From positions 1,116,001-1,180,000 of the forward strand of contig JALUTQ010000035.1 of NCBI GenBank assembly GCA_032718865.1: DNA of 64,000 bases, written 5' to 3'. Positions 1-9,299 of the stretch are shown in pieces (within the stretch, counting starts at the first letter, position 1; each line of letters opens with the position of its first letter). A model generated the notes under the pieces. The model was not told the origin of the DNA and made no database searches. It worked only from the letters and a program-made list of their open reading frames with translations. The DNA is from Tilletia caries. Taxonomy: Eukaryota; Basidiomycota; Exobasidiomycetes; Tilletiales; Tilletiaceae. A program made the translations under genes and the position numbers.

Positions 1-485
1 CCGGCGAGCGAAGAAGACGTGATTCATCTGAGCAGAACTGCCACTTCTGTTGTCGGCGTCGACCTTCGTGGGCACCGAAAACAGCGGCTGAAAGGGTTGA
101 AAAGGCGGCATGAACACACACTGACACATCTTCGTTCAAAGCCAGCAAAGCAGCTGGTCATATTTTAGACCTATGTGCGCATGCACGGAAGGGAGATGAT
201 TGTTCAGCGTCTAATATTCACCGTCAAGCGACACATACGACTTACCGGGAACAAACCGCCTTGCTCCAAAGAGACCCCAAGATCCACCTCGCCCGCCGTC
301 CGGCGGCCATCCAGTGCGGCCCCGGCGGCTATCGTATCGTCCGTTGGTTGGAGGGTGTCGAGCGAGGGCGATCTGTTGCAGCTGTTGTTGAAGAGGGTTG
401 TTGTGACTTGTGAGCAAGAAGATGAGTGACCATGGAGCGAAGGAGATGAGCGACGATGCGATGATGGAGCATGGTTGAATAGGCG
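1..485. other. Left edge, no gene seen
   Basis: I see no convincing coding sequence here. The stretch lies downstream of the KDZ transposase stop and could hold its 3' UTR and one end of the transposon, but I could not match an inverted repeat to the other side of the transposase gene; the element may be cut by the window edge. Confidence 0.4.
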
Positions 486-3260
486 TTATTCCGCGAGAAT
501 GACCACATGATCTTGCTCGAGAAGCAGCGTTGTCGAACTGTCTCGAGCCAGACCACTGACGTTCAGCGTATCGAGTGAGTTGACGAGTTCGTCGGCGTCC
601 CGTACGTCAATCTGAACGTCAAAGCGCCATAGTTTGTTCAGCTCCGTAAGTCTACCCAGCACCCGGAGTTGAGACAGAGTCGGCTGCTGTGCGTTCGTGA
701 TCCGTCCTCGTACCTCCTCAAGACGGCGCTTGACCCACAGCTGAAGGCTCGTACGCTCCTCCTTAATCAACTGAAATTCCTCGGCGATGCGGTTGAGTCG
801 ATCGAAAGCGTCCAGAACACCAGTGATGTACCGATTCGACCACCAGGGCAGTAGGACCGATCCCTCAGACGCCACTGTCGATACCCAGTTCTGAGTCTCG
901 TATTCGAAGAGAAGGTCCGGTGCTATATGTTTTTGACGGGGATAGGCTTTCGTGATATGATCGTTGAAGTCCCGCAGCGCCTTCAACGCATTGGATTTTT
1001 CGGTCGAGAGAGCCTCGTTGAGCCGCTTCGTAAGCTCATATCCATAGCGCGTTCCGGTCCGATCGTTGACCTGGGCCTGTAAAAGCTTGAACTGCGCAAT
1101 GCGACGAAACAAGGCATGTGCCAGGAGGCTGGTATCGTTCCGAGCTTGTCCCGTAGGGGGCTCTCCGACCTTCTTCAGTGCCAGTCGCTTGCGAACCTTA
1201 CTCATATGGAACATGACATTGAAGAGCTTCTGGTCAATCGCGAGTCCGAAGAAAGGTGGGATGTTGGCGTGGGGGATTGACGCCGCCAGATTGCTGTTAC
1301 CCGTGGAAATTCTGTCCGGTCCTGACGGCTGTGAAGGTGGGATGTTGGCGTGGGGGATTGATGCTGTCAGATTGTTGTTACCCGTGGAACTGCTGTCCGG
1401 TCCTGATGGCTGTGGATCCGTTTGCAGATACATCAGCATTCCCAGCGCGGTAACGCCGGACAGAGCATCACAGTGGACCTTTTGCAGGTCCGTGATGCGG
1501 CGTTCCTTTCGTCTGAGCCAGCCACCAAGGTTCCGTCGTCGCTCGACCGAGATGTGTTGCAATCGCTCCTCGAGGGCCAGTCGTCGCTCCGTCTTTGACA
1601 TGGCTCTGGTGGACGCTATTAGACTTGAAATTCCAGACCAAACCCTCTCCATACCCTCTCCATCGCACCAAGCGAATCCCTCCGCGTGCCTGGGACTGTA
1701 TCCATGATGGCATGCAAACACATGGCCGTATACGTGGAAAAGGGGAATGCACCAGGTCAAAGTGAGATCAGTTGGAAGAGCACTTCTCACCTTCTCGCTT
1801 CGAGCCAATCGACACCCAATGTCATACATCACTCCGATGTGTCGCAGCTCTGTGCCAATTGCTGGGAGTATAACTTGAAGAAGAGCCAGCGCGTAGTGGT
1901 GTCGTTCTCCTGCGAACGGTTGAGAATTGTGACCACGACCGTCAGCAATGTGAACTGCTACCAGAAACGAAGAAACTATGAGAGACTCGCCTGGTGTATT
2001 GATGTCGCAAAATACCAGCGGAATGTCATGCCGGCAGCAGAGCCCCATGACCCCTGTCACATCGTGGAAGCCACCCGACGCCTTGGGCGCCATTGGGTCT
2101 GCGGCTTTGACCTGCGCTGTGCAGTGATGCAGTGAGGAAGAAGACACTACACTGTTATTACCGAGGCTTTCTTCTGCCGCAGTGACTTGACGTAATGAAA
2201 GAAAGCGACGAGGTGGTAGCGTTTGCTGCAAGAAGTTGTCCTCTCTTCTCTTTCTCTTCTGCGTGAAATTACCGTCCAGCGATACGATGAGCTGAGGCTT
2301 GTCCGGATGGGGGCGTTCCTCTGTGTCGTCAACGTGAGGTCCAGCTGTACACTTGAATTTGGCGAAACATGCGGGACAAGTATCGATCAAGTCGTCGAGA
2401 GTGAGGATCAGATCGTCCTCGTCCAACACCGGGCGGGGAACACTCCAAGGCGAGGTACCGTGAAGGGCCGCGATGGTTCCGTACGCCCGTACCGTCTGCA
2501 GCCAGGAGGCGGCAAACCGGAGCTGTCGGCGCATAAATTCGTTGATCTGGAGCTCTGGGTCATCGTCTTGGTAAGTGTCCCACAGAGCCAGTGCGAAGTT
2601 GTGGGCCCCAATTGAAGACATTTTGCGCAACGCTTCGTACCAACGCAACATTGACATTTCGAAGGCGGCTTGGGGTTGAATCGGCGAAGCGGGGAATAGG
2701 CGATGCGAGAGTAGGACGGATGCTACATGGTCCACGCATGACGCAAAGCTGAGTTTCCTTCGTCCTTCCATCGCATACACAACCAGCGTCACCGAGGTGA
2801 GGGGCGAGTTACGTGCGCACACACATGTGATCGTACTGACGGGCTTGAAGGAACGATTTGTCGAGTCCAAGGCGTTGTAGGCATTGAGGAGTGTCGGCAC
2901 CAGCTCGTGCCAATTCCTGAAGGCTTTGGCTTCCTCCGTCAGCCCGTCGTCAGCGTCGGCATACCATTGATCGCCTACATCGGACGGGTCAAAGGCACTC
3001 CAGCCTGGATCTCCGCCGTCTTGGTCCGCGTCCAATTCTGCCGTCGAGTCCGCCGGTGCGGAGAAACTGTTGGCCGCGGGGAGTCGAGATCGGGATGGAC
3101 GTGGTGGACTATCAGGGGGAAGAGGGTTGGCCCTGCGCGTCACGAGGGCTTTGCCTTGAAGCTCGATTCCACGAAGGCTCGCAAGCCGTGCACGTCCGCT
3201 TCCGTCCTCCGACCCGGTGTATACCTTGCCTCTTTTCCGTTTGGTGGGGCCCCTGGGCAT
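486..3260 (-). CDS. KDZ (Kyakuja-Dileera-Zisupton) family transposase, CxC-type
   Basis: A single-exon, uninterrupted reading frame encoding about 924 residues from the chosen Met (MPRGPTKRKRGK, the basic start usual for these fungal proteins); an upstream in-frame Met at 3347 would add 29 residues. Three acidic motifs of the KDZ nuclease are visible in order: VSLDGNF, MYDIGC and WCDGEGMERVWS, with the family's HVYGHVFACHHGYSP block just before the last. KDZ transposases are cut-and-paste enzymes of class II elements, strongly expanded in basidiomycetes. The N-terminal part has paired cysteines (TCVCARN, DTCPACFAKFKC) that fit the CxC zinc module fused to these transposases. A tandem 27-residue Ser/Thr/Pro/Asn-rich repeat lies after the catalytic domain. 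No stop or frameshift is present, so this copy could be active. I could not define its terminal repeats. Family assignment is from motif recall, not a search. Confidence 0.85.
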   Translation of the reverse strand: MPRGPTKRKRGKVYTGSEDGSGRARLASLRGIELQGKALVTRRANPLPPDSPPRPSRSRLPAANSFSAPADSTAELDADQDGGDPGWSAFDPSDVGDQWYADADDGLTEEAKAFRNWHELVPTLLNAYNALDSTNRSFKPVSTITCVCARNSPLTSVTLVVYAMEGRRKLSFASCVDHVASVLLSHRLFPASPIQPQAAFEMSMLRWYEALRKMSSIGAHNFALALWDTYQDDDPELQINEFMRRQLRFAASWLQTVRAYGTIAALHGTSPWSVPRPVLDEDDLILTLDDLIDTCPACFAKFKCTAGPHVDDTEERPHPDKPQLIVSLDGNFTQKRKRREDNFLQQTLPPRRFLSLRQVTAAEESLGNNSVVSSSSLHHCTAQVKAADPMAPKASGGFHDVTGVMGLCCRHDIPLVFCDINTPGESLIVSSFLVAVHIADGRGHNSQPFAGERHHYALALLQVILPAIGTELRHIGVMYDIGCRLARSEKVRSALPTDLTLTWCIPLFHVYGHVFACHHGYSPRHAEGFAWCDGEGMERVWSGISSLIASTRAMSKTERRLALEERLQHISVERRRNLGGWLRRKERRITDLQKVHCDALSGVTALGMLMYLQTDPQPSGPDSSSTGNNNLTASIPHANIPPSQPSGPDRISTGNSNLAASIPHANIPPFFGLAIDQKLFNVMFHMSKVRKRLALKKVGEPPTGQARNDTSLLAHALFRRIAQFKLLQAQVNDRTGTRYGYELTKRLNEALSTEKSNALKALRDFNDHITKAYPRQKHIAPDLLFEYETQNWVSTVASEGSVLLPWWSNRYITGVLDAFDRLNRIAEEFQLIKEERTSLQLWVKRRLEEVRGRITNAQQPTLSQLRVLGRLTELNKLWRFDVQIDVRDADELVNSLDTLNVSGLARDSSTTLLLEQDHVVILAE
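1255..1416. repeat. 81-bp tandem repeat, two copies, inside the KDZ gene
   Basis: Two adjacent 81-bp units starting at 1255 and 1336 share most bases (both begin GGTGGGATGTTGGCGTGGGG). The period is 27 codons, so the reading frame is kept and the protein gains a second copy of a Q-P-S-G-P-D...H-A-N-I-P-P segment. It lies in a low-complexity linker C-terminal to the catalytic Glu. Confidence 0.85.
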
Positions 3261-3566
3261 CTCTGGACTCTGCGTTCTTTCTTGTGGTAGAACGAGGGAA
3301 GAACGAGACGTCGCGTCGCGCCTGCGCGTTGCGCGTCTTCTTGTCACACGGTCACGTTCCCGCTTTTGACCACCACATTCACCTTTTCACCACCACCAAG
3401 ACATCCACCGTCCATATACTGCCATCACTGGAACGTCAATAGGTCCGTCTTGATCCAAGCCTCATCTCCTCTTTCCTCCTCTACGTTCCGTCGCTGATAG
3501 CATCTCTGATCTCTCTGCTCCAACTTCCCAGTCACTAAATACCCCTCACATGGCGACGCCGCTCTA

Positions 3567-5610
3567 GCGCCCCTACTTCAGCAACTCGTCCGACTGCCTC
3601 CCTCCGTCCGACTGGAGTTCTACCGCGCTTTACTCGACTCAACACCGGCCGCCCTCCCAGCTCGGATCGGCGCTGCACAGCCCGTCGGAGTAGAGGGGCA
3701 GAAGGAAAAGGAGGAGGACGAGCTGGATTCTTTCTAGGCGGATTTGGACGCAAGGAGGCTGGCGGATGAGGAAGCGCGCGCGCGCTCGGGCGGAGCAGAG
3801 GAGGAGGTTGGCGCTTTATGATGGGTTGTGGGACGCGATGGACAGCGTGCCGCGGAAGGTGATCGTTAAGGTTCTAGGCATGCTGAGCATCGAAGACGTG
3901 AGTTGTCTTCCCCACAGTCCTGCACCTCTACCGACCATCTTGATTTACAATCACGTTCTTATCCAACACCCCCCCCCCTCCCAGGTCCTCGTCTGCCGAT
4001 AAGTGTCCAAAAAGTGGCAAGCGCTCACATACCTCCCCCGACTCTGGGCAAGCCACGCGCGTCAACTCATGCAGAACGACCCGGGAGGTCCGCCCGTTGA
4101 TGATCCCATGGCAATGACTCTCGACTTAGGCCTGGCGCTAGCACCCGAGTCAGCCGCGCCCAAGGGGAAGATGCAAGGGCTGGGCCTTGGGTTTGCTGTC
4201 AGTCAGGATGCGGGCGCGACAGCAGAGGGGACGAATGGCTCGGCAGTACCCGGAGATTTGTCTCAGGAAGGTGGAGAGGAGCCCAAGAAGGAAGCCGAGG
4301 CGGAGGCGGATGCGTTGGCTGTCGTGCCCCGGAACGAAGATGGGCAGCTTCTAGCGAGCGAGTGGGAGTTGCTCGTGAAGAAGCCTGTGAGGCGCGAGCG
4401 GAATTGGGCCAAAGGCGTGGCGCAGAAGGTGCAGTATATGGAAGGGTGAGTGTCTTGTTCTCCTGACGGCGTGTCTTGTTTTCCTGACGGAAGTACATCT
4501 TTTTGAATGAGCTGACAGTCGTGCGGACGCGTGGTCCTGATGATGATGATGTAGACACACTGGTTTTGTCACATCTATGAAGCTGAAGGGCCGCAAGACG
4601 CTCGTTACGGGGTCGTATGACGAGACGATTCGCGTCTGGGATGTGAGTGATCTTCAGCGCTCCGACTCTTTGATAAGCGCTGCAATTGACCCCCTCCTTC
4701 TGCTCTTCCACCTCTCATCAGATGCACACCGGCGAGGGCACGAAGGTCCTCAAAGCCAAAGCGATCGCATGCCTTGACTTCCTCCTCCCCTCCGCAGACG
4801 GCAGCTCCGGTGCAATCCTCTGCGTGGGCCTGTGCGACACGGGCCGAGTAATGGTCTGGGAAATGAAGATCTGGACGCTCCTCCAGACCCTCGGCGGACA
4901 CAAGCGGGGCATCCGAAATGTCGCGCTCAACGAGGACGTCCTCGTCAGTGTCGGGCAGGACAAGGCGATCGTGGTGTGGGACTGGAGGACGGGGACGAAT
5001 TGTTGAAGTTTGGACAGCAGAGTCATGACTCATGTCTCCCTTGGCATCTCGATCGTGGACAAGGACAAGATCGTCGCGGTTACTGTTGATAGGATCATTC
5101 GGACCTTCTGTATTCGGCGGAAGGAGATGATTGGTCAGGTTGACTTGTCCAAGTTGGGTGGGGTGAACAGGGCGCTTTCGGCCCAGTTGGCTGGTATTGG
5201 TGGTGATGGCATGCTACAGTACGTGAATTGTGTCTTGATCTGCTAGTGAGAGAAGGATGTTGCCAGGCTGACCCATCACCTTTGGTTTTCTTGTTCTGCG
5301 CAGATGGTTCGCAACCCATGGCAACTCCATGACGCTCGCCGCCAACAACCCGGTTGTTCATCTGGAAGGGACGGAACACATTGTGCCCGTGGAGGAGAAC
5401 CCCGTCCCACTCTCTCGAAGCTCAGGTCCGACCAGCGAGACTGGCTTCTCCGCCTCGACGAGCTTCCGCTCCTCCCTCGGCCCGTCCACACCTACTGCGC
5501 CGCGAATCCGGAAGGACTCCTCTCAAACCGCAGCTTCGAACAGTCGACCGGGCTCGCGCGCCTCTCTCTCAGCCCTGCCCGGTCGACAAACAACTGCCGA
5601 CAGAGGGTAG
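3567..5610 (+). pseudogene. Decayed F-box / WD40-repeat protein gene
   Basis: Substrate-receptor type SCF ubiquitin ligase gene in ruins. An N-terminal segment (LLQQLVRLPPSVRLEFYRALLD) is followed by an F-box (DSVPRKVIVKVLGMLSIEDV, then VLVCR-stop-VSKKWQAL after an intron at about 3898-3984), then the linker RERNWAKG seen before the propeller in this family, and WD blades such as LVTGSYDETIRVWDV and LVSVGQDKAIVVWDW. Splice sites at about 4446/4554 and 4643/4721 remain usable. Lesions: TAG at 3735, a frame change in the CG-dinucleotide run near 3776-3786, TAA at 4000 in the middle of the F-box, TGA at 5004 inside the propeller. No alternative splice acceptor I tried removes the TAA in frame. 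The last exon (about 5303-5610) is Ser/Thr/Pro-rich. Substitution-type stops argue for real decay; sequencing error cannot be fully excluded. Confidence 0.75.
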
Positions 5611-5962
5611 ACTCGACTGCGTCCTCTGCCAGCACGGCGACCACTGTGTCGAGCGCTACTATGATCCGATGAGCATCACCCAAGTCCCGCTCAGTGCTCA
5701 CCTTCACACCGAGCACTCACTCGCTCGCAGCATCATCACCGCCCAGAAATCTGTCGCAGTCGTCCCACTCTCTCTTTTGCACTCGTTTCGCGTTCCACAC
5801 ATAAACTGCCACCACACACAGGCCACAGCGGCAGGCCCTACTTTCCCTTCGCCCTTTCTATCTGCTTCGTCTACCTTACCTTCTCTTTGACTCTAATCGG
5901 AACCTCGACCTACCAACATCTCATCGTCTCATATAATCGTCTAAGGCACCCACCCTTTCATC

Positions 5963-7656
5963 ATGCGCTGCCAAGGAACCGCCTTGCTGACGGCAGCAGC
6001 CACCCTGCTCGCCAGCACCCATCTCGTACAAGCCGCGCCCTCGTCCCTGCACCAGCAACAAGGCCGGGCCGACACCATCGCCCACTCCAACGGCGAGATT
6101 CACCTCCTCCGTCGCCGAGCAGGCCGCAAGGACGGCGTCCCGCTCCACGAGCATCTGAACGGGGAACGTACCCGGCTCAGGAACAAGTACAACGGTCACA
6201 AGGCCCGCGTCGCTGCTCGTGAGGCTGCATCTGAAAAGGGGCAGACGCTCGAGAGCCGAGATGGGTCTACGAATTTCGGTGTGCAAACTAATACGCTGTA
6301 CGTCGAGCCTTTTCCCCTATCTACCTTCCGCTTCAGTAATGCTTGTACTGACCCCCGTTTCTCTTTCCTTAACGCCAATGCAACAAAACAGGTACTACGC
6401 CGCCGTGACTGTCGGCACCCCAGCGATGTCCTACCCCGTCGGCGTCGACTCCGGCTCGTCCGACCTCTGGATCTCCGGCCAAAATTGGAACGGCGACTCC
6501 GTCTCCTCCAGTTTCAAGCGGAACGGGAACCCATTCACTATTAAGTACCAGGACGGGACGAGCGTGACGGGCTATCAGGGGTTGGACACCGTCACCTTTG
6601 CCGGATACACCGCCACGACTGCGTTGAGTGTGGGAACGCAGTTGTCGCAGGGTGCTGCGCGTGCGCCCGCGGATGGCATCTTTGGCTTTGGTTGGCCTAC
6701 GTGCTTCCGGCGGTACATGGAAGCCGAATTGGAGCTGATTCTTCTCCCGCTATTTTGCGGCAACTTGCACCATATCAGACTTGCCACGGGTAATGAAGAC
6801 CCCCTCTGGATTTCGTCGGGAGCGAATGTCTTCAGCAGTGAGTTGTGCAAGCGTCGGCCACACTCGCATCGAGACCTGGCAATTGGTGAACTGACATCTC
6901 TCTTTTTGTTTCCTTAGTGTACCTCGCCTCATCGGACGACTTCAGGAACTCGTATGCCTACGGCGGGGTCATCAACCTCGGCCAACCCAACAGCTCCCTC
7001 TATACAGGCTCGATCAACTACGTCCCCATTACCCCCAAGCCTTCGGCCGTTCGGCGTCGGCGGCACTCAACTCCAGCTCTACCAGGCCCAAGCGGCGGTG
7101 ATTGACCCGGGCACATCCCTGATCGGCGCACCGGACAGGATCGTATCCAACTTTTACGCCTCGATCCCGAATGCGCGGAACGACTCTGGTTCGGAGGGCT
7201 TCGACGAGTACCCGTGCTCAGATTCCAACCTCGGCATCCGAATGACCTTCGGCGGGCAGGCGTACCTGATCTCGGATGCGAACTTCGGCTATGACCAAGG
7301 GACGGAAGAGAACTGCTGTGTCGGAGCCCTCTTTGTGTACGGGAAGGATGGCACGAGCGCAGATCAGCAGTTCATCGTGGGTGACTCGTTCATGCGGGGT
7401 GTATACACCGTCTTCGATGGGCCCAAGGCGTCTGCCGGATTCGCTCAGCTCTCGAGCAGCGCACCTACCACCGGGCCCGACTTTGTCGCCTCGGGCTCGC
7501 ATGGATCCAACAGCAACGGTGGCAGTGGGAGCGGTTAGCGGCGGCGGCATCTTCGGTGGTGCCCAGAGTTCTGTCCCAGCTCCTCGGTCGATGCTGAGTG
7601 CGTTGTTAATGGGCGGAGCGAGCGTGGCGGCAGCCTTCCTGGTGCTCGGTGCATGA
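5963..7656 (+). pseudogene. Secreted aspartic protease (pepsin family A1), frame-broken
   Basis: Signal peptide at MRCQGTALLTAAATLLASTHLVQA, a propeptide with a dibasic LLRRRAGRK site, then after an intron (about 6299-6391) the mature enzyme: YYAAVTVGTPAMSYPVGVDSGSSDLW carries the first catalytic Asp. The second catalytic motif is AVIDPGTSLIG instead of the usual D-T/S-G-T/S. The C-terminus is a Ser/Gly linker and a hydrophobic tail (MLSALLMGGASVAAAFLVLGA) typical of a GPI signal. Frame problems: around 6690-6780 the family-like sequence (SPAILRQLAPYQTC) is in the +1 frame, while the frame returns before the intron at about 6839-6917; near 7040 VPIT and GVGGTQLQLYQ are in different frames with family sequence missing between; near 7535 a stop precedes the GPI tail, which is in another frame. 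Family: yapsin/candidapepsin-like. Likely non-functional. Confidence 0.75.
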
Positions 7657-7954
7657 ACAGCACAACACACAACACACACTGCATACGAACCCTTTCACAA
7701 CCCAACGACCTGAAAAGGGTCGCATTCGATGTACATATTCATGGCGGAAGAAAGCGTTCTTCATTTGATAACAACGACGACAACAACAACATCAGTACAT
7801 ACTGCCAGCATCTGGATCAGCAAGGGCCAACCTCTCTTCGTCTATATACTACTTTCTACTCGGGCCCTTTGAGAGAAGGGGACCACTCTTGATTTTGGCG
7901 AACATCCTGATCCGCCTCATGGCATGTGAGAAATGAGCCGAGAGCATTTGGTAT
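7657..7954. other. Intergenic, nothing recognised
   Basis: Downstream of the aspartic protease; contains an A/C-rich tract with CAACAACAACAA near 7783-7792. I see no gene or RNA here. Confidence 0.4.
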
Positions 7955-8708
7955 TCAGAGAACGGTGGATGCGAAAGGAACAGAGAATCCACAGGCTTGC
8001 GGAAGTCTGGCAACGAAACGATCAAGCTGCCTGCTCTCCGCAGCAACCAAAGCACTGCGGAGGAAGAGCGGGACGGCAAAGACAGACGCGCCAGCACGGG
8101 GTCCATTGGCCCGGAAAGTGGCGAATGTGAATGTCCCCATTTGACAAGCGACGAGCAGGATACAGTCCGGGACCATCTGCCTTTGCTTTGCCAGCATCTT
8201 CGTGGCGCCAGGGTTGGAGCGGAACGGACGAGCGATCGTCGTGGATCCACTAAAAAAGGGCGTGGTTTAGAGACACGCCATCTAACCCGTAATTACTGTC
8301 CTTCAAGCGTTCCTGACTCACCTCGCAGATGACCTTCAAGGCCTCCTCGCGAACCCCCGTCCTGGGCGTCTTGTACGAGACAGGTACCCTCGACGAGCAT
8401 GCCGACCCTTCGACCAAGGACGCTGACGCCGCAATCGAAGATGCGGACGGCGAGGTCGGGGCTGTGTGATCGCCCTGGTCGTCATCCGCAAAGGCCAACC
8501 AACGAAGGTCCTCTTCCTTAAGCCGGTGAGCTGTTTCATCACCAGCCTCCGGAATGGGCGATGCCACTGGCGGCGTCACCTGCCGGACGAGCGCCGCAGG
8601 GTAACGAGTGTTGGGGGGCGGCGGCGAGCGATCAGCACCATGGCGTCGTTGGGGGTGTGGAGACTGAGGAGGGGAGGACGTGATCACAATGGGATTGGTA
8701 GACGTCAT
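7955..8708 (-). CDS. Uncertain two-exon gene, unknown function
   Basis: A possible start at 8708 (MTSTNPIVITSSPPQSP) opens a Ser/Pro-rich, charged segment of about 125 residues ending in VREEALKVICE, followed by a good donor GTGAGT and a T-rich acceptor (TTTTTTAG) about 60 bases on. After the splice the frame I expect would read WIHDDRSS and stop early; the neighbouring frame encodes a longer hydrophobic stretch (MVPDCILLVACQMGTFTFATF). Either the second exon is out of frame by one base or only exon 1 is genuine. I do not recognise the protein. Its neighbours are the decayed protease on one side and the decayed Dicer tail on the other. Confidence 0.3.
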
Positions 8709-8749
8709 GTCGCTGGATTGAGAGGGTTCAAAGTGAAGGGCAAAGATTA

Positions 8750-9299
8750 GGTGACTGTAGAGGACTGTCAACTACGAGCTAACCATTCTTATACGGGCAT
8801 GAGCAATGTCATTCAGGCAGGCTAATCTGCAAGCTATTTTTCAAGCTAACCGGACAACTGCAAGCGCACGAAATTGGTGAAGGCTACTCTGTAGGCTATC
8901 TGGCAAGCTACACTGGATGCTTTGCTCGCGAATGTAAGTTGCGATCACACTTAACCCTCCTTGCCGGAGAATGGGGCTGTTTGCGGGGGACTACGGTGAG
9001 GCGCTCTGGCGGTCTGACTTGCCGGAGAAGATGTCTTCGGCGGGTGTGCTGTCGATGCGGAAGAAGGCCACGAGCCAACTGTTGATTGGAGAAAGGGAAG
9101 GGAAGGGAGCAATCAGGGTACAAACGTTCCGGGCAGGCTGATCCAAGGCGAGGGGGGAAAGCGAAGTCGAGCCCTTGAACGTACCTGATCGGACTCGTGA
9201 TTCGTCGCGGTAGGCCTGCAGGGAGGCGCAGCACGAAGAAGATGCCCAGCAGACTGCCAAATAAAAAGAAAGAAAGAAAGTGAACCGTCGTCCTGTTAG
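8750..9299. other. Spacer between Dicer tail and next gene
   Basis: No supported gene. Around 8815-8915 the motif AAGCTA recurs at short irregular intervals (CAAGCTATTT, CAAGCTAACC, CAAGCTACAC). The part above about 9200 may be 3' UTR of the Dicer remnant. Confidence 0.35.

Noticed and set aside
4000..4002. Alternative splice acceptor that would remove the TAA in the F-box
   Set aside because: The only nearby AG (ending at 4004) puts the following VSKKWQAL out of frame.
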